A stretch of 64,000 nt of DNA. Source: Paralvinella palmiformis. Taxonomy: Eukaryota; Annelida; Polychaeta; Terebellida; Alvinellidae. How positions within the stretch are numbered: the first letter of the stretch is position 1; each line of letters begins with the position of its first letter. Where the stretch lies: the NCBI GenBank assembly GCA_025642065.1, contig JAODUP010000951.1, forward strand, positions 146,001-210,000, read 5' to 3'. A program made the position numbers and the translations under genes. Under the pieces are notes generated by a model, which saw nothing but the letters and a program-made list of their open reading frames with translations, was not told where the DNA came from and did no database searches. Shown here in pieces: positions 37,923 to 49,839 of this stretch.

Positions 37923-38231
37923 ATGCGCCAATAGTGAACATATTTAAAAAACAATCTTTTGGGGATGCCGCCACGACATGTTCTGCCAACTCCACATCTA
38001 TATTGTCCAGTAGCATGCCACACGATCTAAAGCCAACAATGATATATTACTGGACGGTCGACAGAAACTTTACACTGAATAATGGCACATATTACGTCAG
38101 TGGTCCAGCTAACGAAACGCTCATTTTGTCAAATATCCAGCTTATTCATAACGCAACACGCTACGAGTGTACTGCTCAGGAATCCGGATCACAATACCAA
38201 AGCGTTGCTAAAGGGGAATTATTCGTCAGTT
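37923..38231 (+). CDS. Ig-superfamily gene: second Ig exon (unique)
   Basis: Acceptor CGTTTTTCAACAG, donor GTT|GTAAGT, 309 bases, phase 1-1. The Ig domain has both canonical cysteines (AATTCSANS and TRYECTAQ) and the core Trp (YYWTVDRN). TLILSNIQLIHNATRYEC is the E-F segment. Sequons include NST, NFT, NGT, NET and NAT. No second copy exists in the window, so this is part of the constant N-terminal region and not the cassette array. Confidence 0.88.
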
Positions 38232-38839
38232 GTAAGTACATAATTCTATAATAACGCGATAAATAACTGCCGACTAATTTATGCCGGTGGGGGATTTGTG
38301 AGTATTTGTTCTGCGATTAAACTAAATGTCTAGCTGTTTGAAGCCCGCTGTTCTACACGTGATTACTCTGATAATGATTCAGTGCTGACGTTTATTCATA
38401 GCTGACCACAACTCGACTTTTAAACCCTTACCCGGCCTCCCGACGATTTTGATGCAATCGACCTTTTCACCCTTAGTCCTAAGACATGCCGATTCGTTTG
38501 AGTTATGTTCGCTGATTTATATCAGCTTTCACTTAATTCGCTTCTACGATAATTCTGAAAAACGTCTTCGATTTTGCGAAGTGGCCCAACAGCAAAATAG
38601 CCACATTATAATCAGCTGACTGGATCATGCTATATTAATCGGCCAAGCATCACAGATTCCAGTGAAATAAAAATGTGAAATGTTGCGGAATCGTTAGCAT
38701 ACAAAACACTTCCCCATTTCTTCACTTGTTAATCATTTTTTATTATATTTGTATATAAATCTTCTCCACAATAGGATATTTCACGCTATCCAATATATCC
38801 AATACTTATGACAAAGGGTTAATGTTATTATCTTTGTAG

Positions 38840-39097
38840 CCAATCCTTCAAGCCCATCGACAACACCGAAAGATGAACATATTCTAGTAGAGAATGATAA
38901 CTTAACCTTGAAATGTCTTGTCCATTGTCAACCGGAATGCAGTTTATCATGGAGTAAAGACAGTGGTCCGACAATAAGCAATGAATCTCAGTTAGTGCTT
39001 AGTTTTATTAGAAGAAATCAGCAGGGACGTTATACATGTACAGATGGTAACAATATGTCACCCCATGTATATTACGATACTTATGTAGGAGTAAACT
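38840..39097 (+). CDS. Ig-superfamily gene: D0 exon (founding D-type Ig domain)
   Basis: Acceptor TTATTATCTTTGTAG, donor ACT|GTAAGT, 258 bases, phase 1-1. Cysteines fall at exon residues 26, 30, 34 and 67 (CLVHCQPEC then YTC), so besides the canonical pair there are two extra cysteines near the B-C turn. The core LVLSFIRRNQQGRYTCT is identical in all later D exons. The C-terminal end YYDTYVGVN matches D5 and not D1-D4. The start NPSSPSTTPKDEH differs from the ASPPTPSITPTG of the other copies. Confidence 0.9.
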
Positions 39098-39130
39098 GTA
39101 AGTACAAGTCTTTCTCTCTCTCTCTTCTTA

Positions 39131-39134
<4 letters not shown>

Positions 39135-39186
<52 letters not shown>

Positions 39187-39250
39187 TCTATCTCTATCTA
39201 TCTATTAAATTTAGCTATCTCTATGAATACAAATATGTATACATGAAAAT

Positions 39251-39295
<45 letters not shown>
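39135..39295 (+). repeat. TA arrays downstream of D0
   Basis: Two TA tracts (39135-39183 and about 39252-39295) are separated by CT/ATCT-rich sequence. The first begins about 35 bases after the D0 donor. Confidence 0.95.
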
Positions 39296-39692
<397 letters not shown>

Positions 39693-39694
39693 TA

Positions 39695-41896
39695 CGATAA
39701 AAACGACTACAGAGCAATAGGCTAATACTAACAGCTACCCATCAAATAGCAAAGCTCACGATTTGTTTATTAACTTGAAGACATATCAAAGAACAAACCC
39801 ACGAACGACTTCACTTGCTATATCCCGGCAAATCTTGGACACGTGTATTCGGGCCATGAATTACATTGGCCTAACCTGACAACGTTTCAGTCAACACTGG
39901 CAACTTCCCAACTGACCAGTGTAATGACTGTTCTGGAATTGATCTGAATACTGTACATTAGTTTAACTTGGTGTATATGAAATAATGTCGAAAACTGGGA
40001 GTGACATAATATCGTCCATTATTCCTGTCGTCAAAATATTATGTCGCCCAGAACTTCATCTGATGCACATTGCAATTTATAATAAATTAATCACTCGTTT
40101 AAAAATAGAATAGTGTCCCCGTCAGAAGGACTCATAATAGCGATCACTAGTCCCGGTTTTTCCAACCCATGTTTGGCAGCATCAATTTTGCGATTGGATG
40201 TCAAGACTTGATCACTGTACCGTGCATTGATTTTGCGTTAGATGGTTCTTATGGTTTATTTTCGTTTGATGAGAATACAAATATAACACGAAAACATTAT
40301 CTTTTACACCTTCTTATATATAGTTTGATGTAACCTTCTCACCATATTAATTGTAATTTGTCTTTAGCTCGCATATCAGTTACCTCTGTTGTCATTCAAT
40401 GATGGCAATGGTTTGTCAATTACTAGTTCAGATCTGCTTAGAATGGAATTAACAGTTACATAAAGGCCAATAACGTGGTCTGCTTCAGATTTGGTTATGG
40501 CTGGTGAATAAGGGTGTGCTTTGAAATATTACTTTCCCTGAATGGCCTAGAAAAGAAAGAAATAATCACTTTCCTAACAGACCAAAATTCCACATTTTTG
40601 TTGTCACCAATATTTTCAAAATTACCAAATCGTTCATTTTTGCTGTCGCCAAATTAAGCTGATCGACAGTATGGAAATTAATCTATAAGGCGAAGACAAA
40701 GGTGTTAGGCCTACACACTAGATGTCTAAAATCCATCAGCGTCTTTTTTCGATTTCAATTATTGTCGTGTTTCCGAGTATACGTTATTGTTAAAACTGTG
40801 AAAATTTGGAAAAGGAGTGAAGGGGCCTACCGTACAAAAATGTTAAGTTGACAAATCATCAACTACATCTCAAATAGAATACCAAAAAAACGAAGAGCAA
40901 ACGAAATTTCAAATCATACTGAAAAATAGGTATTTATTGCTATGTGCTATGTGCATATAGCGCCATATACAAGCGTCGTGTACAACGTTTTGTGTTATCC
41001 ATCAGTATTATTATTATTTAAGTATATATATTTATTTTATACATAGGCTATAATAGATTGTATGTGTTTTATGTATCATTGAGAGTATTAACTTATTTTA
41101 CATGTATACTTTACTCGAAATGTTTTAAATAAATCAAATCAATAAAAATCAGCTGCCGATAATTCCGGTTTTCCATGCACACTGAATGGCTGATATTGCT
41201 AATCGATGGGTTTAACCTGACCACGAGCGACTGACGCCATGCATGAAACATACGAGGCTTATAAGGGGCTTATACGGGAACGCGTTGTGGTTAAAGCAAT
41301 TGTTTGGTGGCCATTATCATTTTCATATTTATCTAATAGGAATTAATTTTATTCTAATGATTGGTCGCTCTGTCACTTGTATCTTGCATATAATACATAC
41401 ATTGTTTTTTATGTACGGAGAGTGGTGACGTCACAAACAACTTATAGTTAACAGCATTCGCTGGCCAAAGTTTACTAAGACTAAGATACAAAGGATATTA
41501 GCAAATATTCATAGTGATTCCATATAAGGTTATTGAATGCTGCCACGTGTACGCGCCGTTTTGTTGAACCATTGTCAGTTATATTAATGATATTTAAAAG
41601 GTTTTTACATTTTTTTAAATCAACGTATTTCACACAAAGAAAACAATATGTTGAAGTTATTAGATAAGCTTGCAGAGGATATTGACAACCAAATAATTAC
41701 TTTGGCGTGTTTTGGTGCATTGCAAACAGGCCCGCATAATTAACTCAGTAAGCAACTCGCAGTGTGTAATATTCATGGAGATACGAACTGTGTAACCTTT
41801 GCTCTCACTCGGTCTAGTGTCAGCACAGCAGGTCGAGTGTTAAAATATTTTACTAAAACCTGCAGTTCCAGTAAGGCTATAAGTTAGTTTCACACG
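39695..41896. other. D0-A1 intron, middle part
   Basis: No exon, RNA gene or known repeat recognised in about 2.2 kb. The short frame at 41243-41428 is hydrophobic but has no splice or domain support. Confidence 0.45.
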
Positions 41897-41897
41897 T

Positions 41898-41990
<93 letters not shown>
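41897..41990 (+). repeat. TA then GT array
   Basis: TA units (41898-41937) followed by GT units (41941-41990). It leads straight into R1 copy IV. Confidence 0.97.
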
Positions 41991-41991
<1 letters not shown>

Positions 41992-42984
41992 TAGGGTACC
42001 TAGTAAGAGGCAACAGGCACAGAGCATCAACATATCTAAACATCCTTCGAGACCTACCTCCATAAATCTAAATACAACTATACATACATTAATCTAAAAA
42101 TAAAATGTTCCATACCTCCACATATTGATAGATGTGTGCGTATACCTAAGCATGTGTCTGGTCTACTATCAGCCTGAACCAGCTAATCTTTCGCAAATAT
42201 GTCACGCCCACAGGAAAGCGCTACATGCAGGCTACGTACAAAAAGCGGAAGCACGTAAAAACATACCATTTGATACCACAGCTCGCAACAAACAACACGT
42301 GCGTGTGGTTCAATGGTGACTTGCTACATACATATCATAAACTATTTTGACACCACAGTTTACATTCAACAGTAATTTTCTGTGGTCCAAAAGAAACCTG
42401 TATATAAAACATTTCGACACCTCAGATGCTGACCTCAGCTTTATTCTGGGTTCGAATAACTGAATAAATCCTACCTATATGAACCGTGTATCAATACACG
42501 TCCGACTGGTCTGGCGTCGAAGTTCTTCTCTAACCTAAGTGAAAATTAAGCCTTTTATAAATACGTGTTAACAAACATTACATTTGTTCATAACAAAGAG
42601 AATGTACACTAACTCAGTATGGACTCACTAAAGCGATTAAACTAAAATAAAAACAAAGTAGCAATACCGCACAATGGATTATTACTGGACTAGAACGAAA
42701 TATCGTCTCAAACCTGAGTAAATACTATGATTTACTCGAACCTAACAGCTAATCCTCATAGTTTTCCGTTCATCACTAAGTGAACGTTTATTCACGCCTA
42801 ATTTAGCGTCCCTAAGTATATGCAGTTAGGTGTGGTGGGATCAAAATTAAAGCGCCTATCCACTTGATCTATTTGACCCATGGTCGAGAACAGCGGATTT
42901 CAGGCAGATCTCCGATACTGCGAATGACACGTCGGGATTATAATAGCTATACACTTAACGAATTTCCTATATCAGTGTAACCTA

Positions 42985-42990
<6 letters not shown>
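41991..42990 (+). repeat. R1 dispersed repeat, copy IV (full length, inside the Ig gene)
   Basis: It spans TTAGGGTACCTAG to CCTAATTACT and shows a few small deletions against copy II, for example in the TCTACTATCAGCC region. A GT array (42991-43020) follows at the right end, so GT tracts flank both ends here. Confidence 0.85.
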
Positions 42991-43021
<31 letters not shown>

Positions 43022-43059
43022 GGGAATTTGGAGATTGCAACATTCGACATTTCTTAATG

Positions 43060-43289
43060 TAAAAATAAAACCCAATGCTGCAGTTGTTATCTATGTTGGT
43101 GCGTTCATGTGTTTGTATTCATTCGAGTGCAATAAACTACCTTCAGTACGAATTTGAAGATATTTCAATTAATATTTCATTTCTGCAAAGATGCCTCTTA
43201 TGTCGAATACTTGGTGTATGAATTGTAAGTATTTGAGAAAGCGTTCGTCATGTATTTATTGATTCATCTCATCTTTGTTTATTTCATAG
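43060..43289 (+). repeat. Cassette-upstream block, cassette 1 (shortened)
   Basis: CAATAAACTACCTTCAGTAC and GAAGATATTTCAATTAAT are shared with the blocks ahead of cassettes 2-4 (46690, 51576, 57610). About 370 bases present in the other blocks are missing here before the GGTGTATGAAT motif. The block ends at the A1 acceptor and has no conserved frame. Confidence 0.7.
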
Positions 43290-43574
43290 ATCCTCCTGAG
43301 CTGAATATTACCCAGACTCCTAGTGATGAACTTATCCAGGGTTCTCAGCTAATACTGAACTGCACTGTTGATAGTAGACCAGCCCCAATTAAATTTGCAT
43401 GGTACAACTTCACATCGCTTAATCCCCAGCTTCTTGGCTGTAGCGTTAAATCTAAAACCCACTGTTTGCTGAAAGTGCCTGTTTTAGATATCCTTCATTC
43501 TGGTACTTATCAATGTTCAGCTTACAATGGAGTATCGGGTTATACCAGGCTAAACAAAACCATCACAATATATG
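43290..43574 (+). CDS. Ig-superfamily gene: A1 exon (cassette 1)
   Basis: Acceptor GTTTATTTCATAG, donor ATG|GTTAGT, 285 bases, phase 1-1. Cysteines are at exon residues 25, 51, 59 and 76, with the core Trp at 38. Residues 25 and 76 are the canonical pair. Residues 51 and 59 enclose the loop SVKSKTH. This A variant is positively charged in and after the loop (LLKVPVL), shared with A5 and opposite to A2-A4. Sequons: NIT, NCT, NFT, NKT. The D0 join gives a Tyr junction codon. Confidence 0.92.
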
Positions 43575-43702
43575 GTTAGTGTACGTTTGCTAATTTGTTA
43601 AGAAAATTCGTAATCTATGTTGGTTTATGTTCTAAATTGTTTGTTGATAAAAATTCCATTCTCTTTTTGGTGGTTAAAAGGTCTATCATTTCCCAAATAC
43701 AG

Positions 43703-44005
43703 GTCCTCCACGGATATTAAAACTTGATCCTGCTGATTCTGCTCGTCTTGCTAATATCGGACAAACGGCATACTTTAAGGTATGGGTTATATCTCAACCA
43801 TTACCAGAAGTGAATCAGTGGCACTGGAAGTTCGTCAAAAGTGATTCGGTTCCAGAGAATGTACATCTAACAGTTTCCGGGAACATGGCTATACTTAACA
43901 TAACGAACGTTACCAAGCAGCATTATGGAACGTATTATGTATGGACAAGGAATAAATATGGTGAATTGAAACAAGGACACCTGAATTTCACCTTGAAAGA
44001 AAGAG
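43703..44005 (+). CDS. Ig-superfamily gene: B1 exon (cassette 1)
   Basis: Acceptor CCCAAATACAG, donor GAG|GTATTG, 303 bases, phase 1-1. It starts GPPRILKLDPADSARLANIG, the usual Ig opening. VNQWHWKFVKSDS gives the C strand, and AILNITNVTKQHYGTYYVW the E-F strands. Both canonical Cys positions are replaced (YFKVW and GTYYVW) and the domain has no cysteine at all. The stretch KFVKSDSVP is one of two B variants, shared with B4. The A1-B1 intron is only 128 bases. Confidence 0.88.
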
Positions 44006-44203
44006 GTATTGCTGACTAAATTTTGTAACCTGTACGACTGTTAATAAACGGAGAGCATTTCTACATTTCAGCTTATTACATCAATATCTTACCCTAAACG
44101 ATGAGAAATAAGATCATATTTAACTATTAAGAATTTCTTCCGAAAATATAAATACATTATACTAAATTCATTTAATTCATTTTCCTTTAATATTTTGCAT
44201 TAG

Positions 44204-44473
44204 ACAAGCTGAAGTTGAGTGTTCAGCAGATACCTAGTGGTCCACTTGTGGAGGGTGTAAATGTAACCCTTCTTTGTACATATCGTGGTGAACCCACGCC
44301 ATTTATATTTTCCTGGAAGAAGAAAAAATCAGATCTCGGCTGTACTCAATCACTCGAAAATAACTGCACATTAATTATATATAATTTGAGTATCCATGAT
44401 TCTGGTACCTACGAATGCATAACCGACAATGGAGGAGTAGCTGTCACTATCAAGAAAAACCTAACCATATTTG
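44204..44473 (+). CDS. Ig-superfamily gene: C1 exon (cassette 1)
   Basis: Acceptor ATATTTTGCATTAG, donor TTG|GTTAGT, 270 bases, phase 1-1. This is the shortest C type, four codons shorter than C2-C5 between the core Trp and the extra cysteine pair (WKKKKSDLGC). The C-x7-C loop reads TQSLENN and contains a sequon overlapping the second Cys (NNC-T). The canonical pair is in VTLLC and GTYEC. The B1 join gives Asp, whereas the other C exons give Glu. Confidence 0.9.
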
Positions 44474-44665
44474 GTTAGTATATACTATTATAGATGAAGG
44501 ATTCTTAAGTATTTTAACTTTATCGTTGTTGCTCGTGTTAATGTTTCATGTATTTTCACTCATTTGTTTTTACAATCTAGTTGATTTACTCTAATATACA
44601 GTTAGGTAGGGATATTTATAATCATTCGCTACAATTTAATTTATGTTTTTTTAAAGATTTTGTAG

Positions 44666-44923
44666 CTAGTCCTCCAACTCCATCGATAACACCCACAGGT
44701 GATCATACTGTAGAAGAGAATGATACCCTAACCTTGACTTGTCTTGCCCATTGTCAACCAGAATGCAGCTTCTCATGGAGTAAAGATAGTGGTCCAACAA
44801 TAAGCAACGAATCTCAGTTAGTGCTTAGTTTTATTAGAAGAAATCAACAGGGACGTTATACATGTACAGTTGATAACAAAATACCACCCTCTGCATTCAA
44901 CGATAGTTTTGTATTTGTAAATT
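44666..44923 (+). CDS. Ig-superfamily gene: D1 exon (cassette 1)
   Basis: Acceptor AAAGATTTTGTAG, donor ATT|GTAAGT, 258 bases, phase 1-1. Core identical to D0 from SWSKDSGPTISNESQL to GRYTCT. The C-terminal end is the FNDSFVFVN subtype, shared only with D2b. Cysteines are spaced C-x3-C-x3-C before the core Trp. Only a few nucleotide changes separate it from D2b, including silent GAT/GAC and CAA/CAG. Confidence 0.92.
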
Positions 44924-44959
44924 GTAAGTACAAGCCTCTCTGTCTCCCTCATTCTCTCG

Positions 44960-45151
<192 letters not shown>

Positions 45152-45399
45152 CTGTAAGTGTGTTTGTGTGTTGGTGTGTGTAAGTGTTTGAGTAAGTGTG
45201 TGAAAGGAAGTTCTTGAATATTTATGTAGGTATTATGGATGTGTATATTTGGGCATTTATCAGGCGAAGAAAATAACCTTTCCTCTTTTTCACGGTGCTT
45301 AGCGCATAACACAACCTTTTATTTATGAACAATATTTGAAACGTTGGTATTTATTTTAAACAATTCATTGTGTTGTCTTGCTAGTCAATAAATCACTTC

Positions 45400-46515
45400 A
45401 AATCACTTAGCCACCTAATCACATGTCTGCATTGTACCAAGGTGTAAGTGCTCCACTAGTAAACACTTTGGATCACACAGGAGCATGTTTGTCTATCAGA
45501 TTAATAAGGCGTGTATTGTATTGCTCTACCAGGTTTTCCAATGAGGGGTGTGGTGTCAAACAAGGTCAGACCGCAGAATATCTGTGCGAAATTGAGTGAT
45601 ATCAATGGCACGCTATTTCCGACATGTGCCCCTTTCTTAGAGTGTCCAGGTTTATTGATGGCTAATTTAATGTATGTTACTGATATAATATCCTACCAGG
45701 CAACTGTAGTGTCATTACGAACGAGATCTTCATCTTCACGACTGATCACTAAATCTAACGTATTACCATTTATGTGAGTGGGTCCATTAACATTCTACTT
45801 TAACTTAAAGCTGTCAATAATGTCATCACATTCCAGCAAATTACGTTTTGTAGGTTTGTTCCCGTGGAGGTTAAAATATCCAATTATTAGTAGGTTTCCA
45901 GGTAGCATTGTGTTTGCTTACTAAGTCAACAAATTTGTCAAAGCATAGACTGTTGTTATTACCATTCTTTTCGTGTTTAAGATGTAACCTATACACAACA
46001 ATAATCCTAAATTCAACTCCTCTAGATGAAACCCTTGCGTCCATATACTCAAATGAATTTGCCTCTACTGGGTAATTTTAATAGACAGCATATTCTCAAA
46101 TAACAAACCCACTCCTCCATCTCTCTCCGGATCTAGTCACTTGCCTAAAGCCATAGCCATCAGGAGTTATATCACCAATCGTCTTAACATTATTCTGCTC
46201 ACTTTCGCTTAGCCAAGTTTCATTGAAGGCAAAAATATCAACATCACGATAATAATATAATATGTGACATTTATATAGTGCCTGATTCAGCTAGATAGCT
46301 GTTCGAAGGCGCTTTACAATATTGTTATCCTTTACTCAGATCTGTTTCCAACCAGCACACATCAATACCAGCTCATTTAATTGTACTCCAAATTGATAAT
46401 TCCAATCTAACATTCCTGCTTGATATCCAATAGCTTATTTCTTGTATAAGCCATCACCTGAAAGTCATCTGTAATGGCTATGCAGGAGAGCCCCATGATC
46501 AATAGCAGCGTAGTG
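45400..46515 (-). pseudogene. Non-LTR retrotransposon remnant in D1-A2 intron (copy 1)
   Basis: On the minus strand the piece at about 46130-46250 reads VDIFAFNETWLSESEQNNVK, the ETWL box of an APE-type endonuclease. Further endonuclease sequence is spread over 45500-46080. A truncated SINE (46252-46368) sits upstream of it, and the upstream ORF part (MAYTRNELLDI at about 46450) follows. Compared with the second copy at 49840-51400, about 460 bases from mid-SINE to mid-ORF are deleted. Confidence 0.78.
46252..46368 (-). mobile_element. Truncated third-family SINE (minus strand)
   Basis: Retains the GCGCTTTACAATATTG end and the ATTTATATAGTGCC tail. The tRNA-like head is lost where the copy-1 deletion joins CAGCACACAT to CAATACCAGC. 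Confidence 0.8.
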
Positions 46516-46684
46516 AGTTAATATTTTGTGCTGAAAAATACCTGACAATGTCAAACTTAATCTATTACGAAAAAGAACATGTAACACTGTTCCACAAACC
46601 ACCACAATAAAACATATCAGTCTATTCTATACACATTCCTGCAAAATATGATATGTAGATAAACAACATCCATAAAATGCATAA

Positions 46685-47302
46685 ATGCTCATCAATAGCA
46701 TGTATATTTTAACACTTGGATTGTTATCTCTGGTTAAAATTCGATTTCTTGATGTAAATATAACACCCAACACTGCAGTTATGCTTCTTATTGGCATGTG
46801 TCCATGTGTGTGTATTTACTCGAGTGCAATAAACTACCTTCAATGCGAATTTGAAGATATTTCAATTAATATTTCAATTTTAAAATCTCTTATAGTGATC
46901 GTTTAAAACAGGGAAAAGGTTGATGTCTAAATATTTCATGGGTCTCTTTTTTAAATAATTATTTCAACTTTATATAAATCTGGGGCTGATATAGGACAAA
47001 TCAAAATTACGTCATTACATGATATTAGGCAGAGTGGCCTGTATACCAATATAACCTATCGAGAGCGAAATGCTACCAGGAGTCGATGTAAGAGTTTGTC
47101 TGTACTAATTTATCTCGTACCAAATACTGGCAGTCATTGAAACTGTTATACAGCTAGTTTTATCATACAGTGCTTAAACTGGGGCTTAACATCGATCATA
47201 CTGAGTACTTAAGGTTTCCCAGCTTGGTGTATGAATGAGAAATATTTCAGAAAGCGGTCGTCATGTATTTATTAATTCACTTCATCTTTGTTTATTGCAT
47301 AG
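46685..47302 (+). repeat. Cassette-upstream block, cassette 2
   Basis: About 620 bases repeated almost perfectly ahead of cassette 3 (51571-52188), and with divergence ahead of cassettes 4 and 5. A 73-codon frame over 46685-46906 stays open in copies 2 and 3 but not in copy 1, so I treat it as non-coding. The block ends with ATGTATTTATTAATTCAC and the A2 acceptor. Confidence 0.75.
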
Positions 47303-47587
47303 ATCCTCCTGAGCTGAATATTACCCAGACTCCTAGTGGTGACCTTATCCGGGGTTCTCAGCTAACACTGAACTGCACTGTTAACAGTAGACCAGCCCCA
47401 ATTAAATTTGCATGGTACAATTTGACATCGCATGGTCCCCAGCTTCTTGGCTGTAGCGCTGAATCTGACACCGAGTGTTTGCTGGAAGTGCCTGTTTTAG
47501 ATATCCCTCATTCTGGTACTTATCAATGTTCAGCTTACAATGGAGTATCGGGTTATACCAGGCTAAACAAAACCATCACAATATATG
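47303..47587 (+). CDS. Ig-superfamily gene: A2 exon (cassette 2)
   Basis: Acceptor TTTATTGCATAG, donor ATG|GTTAGT, 285 bases, phase 1-1. It belongs to the acidic A variant: the loop between Cys 51 and 59 is SAESDTE, followed by LLEVPVL. Against A1, the 14-codon stretch from Cys 51 differs at five codons, all amino-acid changing. The preceding NLTSHGP segment also differs from NFTSLNP in A1. It is identical in protein to A3. Confidence 0.92.
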
Positions 47588-47715
47588 GTTAGTGTACGTT
47601 TGATAATTTGTTAAGAACATTCGTAATCTATGTTGGTCTATTTTCTAACTTGTTTGTTGATAAAAATTGTATTCTCTTTTTGGTTGTTAAAAGGTCTATC
47701 ATTTCCCAAATACAG

Positions 47716-48018
47716 GTCCTCCACGGATATTAAAACTTTATCCTGCTAATTCTGCTCATCTTGTAACTATTGGACAAACGGCATACTTTAAGGTATGGGT
47801 TACATCTCAACCATTACCAGAAGTGAATCAGTGGCACTGGATGCTCGCCACAAATCGATCGGTTCGAGAGAATGTACATCTAACAGTTTCCGGGAACATG
47901 GCTATACTTAACATAACGAACGTTACCAAATATCATTTCGGAACCTATTTTGTATGGACAAAGAATGATTATGGTGAATTGAAACAAGGACACCTCAGAT
48001 TCAGATTGAAACAAAGAG
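47716..48018 (+). CDS. Ig-superfamily gene: B2 exon (cassette 2)
   Basis: 303 bases, phase 1-1, donor GAG|GTATTG. It is the second B variant: MLATNRSVRE in place of KFVKSDSVPE, KYHFGTYFVWTKNDYG in place of KQHYGTYYVWTRNKYG, and RFRLKQ in place of NFTLKE, which removes a sequon. No cysteine. Nearly identical to B3. Confidence 0.88.
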
Positions 48019-48215
48019 GTATTGCTGACAACATTATGTAACCTGTACAACTGTTGCTAAACTGAGAGAATTTCTATATATCAACTCATTACATCAATAT
48101 ATAATCCTAAATGAAGAAAAATAAGATCATATTTAATGATTAATAATTCTTCAGAAAAAAATACAAATTTAGGCTAGATTCATTTCATTCATTTTCTTTT
48201 AATATTTTGCATTAG

Positions 48216-48497
48216 AAAAGCTGAATCTGACTGTTGAACAGAATCCTATAGGTCCACTTATAAAGGGTGCATCTGTAGTCCTTATTTGCTATTCTCATGG
48301 TGAACCCCCGCCCTTTATCTTCACCTGGAAGAAGAAAAAAGCAACGAAATATGAAGACCTCGGCTGTTCTACAACCTTCGAAAATCACTGCAAATTATCT
48401 ATGTCTAATCTAAGTATCCATGATTCTGGTACCTACGAATGCAAAGCTAGCAATGGAAGAGAAACTGTCACTGTCAATAAAACACTAACCATATTAG
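48216..48497 (+). CDS. Ig-superfamily gene: C2 exon (cassette 2)
   Basis: Acceptor TTTTGCATTAG, donor TAG|GTTAGC, 282 bases, phase 1-1. It opens KLNLTVEQNPIGPLIKGASV. Cysteines at 25, 51, 59 and 76 occupy the same positions as in A exons. The C-x7-C loop is STTFENH. The linker WKKKKATKYEDLGC is four residues longer than in C1. There is no early ATG in frame, so a search based on start codons would miss this exon. The splice sites and Ig motif (IHDSGTYEC) support it. Confidence 0.9.
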
Positions 48498-48623
48498 GTT
48501 AGCATGTACTATTATAGATGTAGCAATATTAAGTTTTTAACCATATCATCGTTGTTTGTGTTACTGTTTCGTGTATTTTCACTCCATTTTGTACAATCTA
48601 GTTTAATTAATCTATCATTATAT

Positions 48624-48624
48624 A

Positions 48625-48707
<83 letters not shown>
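48624..48707 (+). repeat. TA array in the C2-D2 intron
   Basis: About 40 TA units. The corresponding intron of cassette 3 has its own TA array at 53508-53590. Confidence 0.97.
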
Positions 48708-48709
<2 letters not shown>

Positions 48710-48847
48710 AAACTATCTATCATGTCTATTTACATATTACAAAATGAATCACCACAAATCTTTTCTGAAAGAAAGCAAAACAGGAATTGTCGTGAAATTA
48801 TATTCATTTGCTACAATTTAATTTGTGTTTTTTTTAAATCTTTGTAG

Positions 48848-48892
48848 CTAGTCCTCCAACCCCATCGATAACACCCACAGGTGAACATACTC

Positions 48893-48893
<1 letters not shown>
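48848..48893 (+). pseudogene. Broken D exon (D2a): first 46 bases only
   Basis: An intact acceptor (AATCTTTGTAG) is followed by the start of a D exon (ASPPTPSITPTGEHT). After CATACT the sequence turns into (TA)n (to about 48962), so the cysteine core and donor are lost. The GEHT start is of the D3/D4 type, not the GDHT of D1/D2b. It is followed 220 bases later by the intact D2b. This is the scar of a recombination within the TA tract. Confidence 0.88.
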
Positions 48894-48965
<72 letters not shown>

Positions 48966-49116
48966 AAACTCTTGATAAATTCTTCTCATGTACATTTTCA
49001 CTATTACAAAATGAATCACCACAAATCTTCTGCATAGAAAAGCAATACAGGTTATGGTAGGGATATTTATAATCATTCGCTACAATTTAATTTATGTTTT
49101 TTTAAAGATTTTGTAG

Positions 49117-49374
49117 CTAGTCCTCCAACTCCATCGATAACACCCACAGGTGATCATACTGTAGAAGAGAATGATACCCTAACCTTGACTTGTCTTGCCC
49201 ATTGTCAACCAGAATGCAGCTTCTCATGGAGTAAAGACAGTGGTCCAACAATAAGCAACGAATCTCAGTTAGTGCTTAGTTTTATTAGAAGAAATCAGCA
49301 GGGACGTTATACATGTACAGTTGATAACAAAATACCACCCTCTGCATTCAACGATAGTTTTGTATTTGTAAATT
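49117..49374 (+). CDS. Ig-superfamily gene: D2b exon (cassette 2)
   Basis: Acceptor AAAGATTTTGTAG, donor ATT|GTAAGT, 258 bases, phase 1-1. Same protein as D1 (FNDSFVFVN end). Its upstream intron sequence (AGGGATATTTATAATCATTC) also matches D1 and not D3, which shows it arrived together with the following 4.9 kb block. Confidence 0.92.
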
Positions 49375-49410
49375 GTAAGTACAAGCCTCTCTGTCTCCCT
49401 CATTCTCTCG

Positions 49411-49629
<219 letters not shown>

Positions 49630-49839
49630 GTGTTTGAGTAAGTGTGTGAAAGGAAGTTCTTGAATATTTATTTAGGTATTATGGATGTGTATATTTGGGC
49701 ATTTATCAGGCGAAGAAAATAAGTGTTCCTCTTTTTCACGGTGCTTAGCGCATAACACAACCTTTTATTTATGAGCAATATTTGAAACGTTGGTATTTAT
49801 TTTAAACAATTCATTAAATCACTTCAAATCACTTAGCCA

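Noticed and set aside
46685..46906. A 73-codon open frame repeated at 51571-51792
   Set aside because: The two copies are part of a recent segmental duplication. The homologous blocks ahead of cassettes 1 and 4 have stops in this frame, so there is no sign of coding constraint.
47263..47592. Each A-type frame from its upstream ATG as a separate single-domain gene
   Set aside because: The frame ends two codons after a good donor (ATG|GTTAGT) and starts inside the polypyrimidine tract of a good acceptor. An internal exon explains it better. The leader idea is kept as a finding only.
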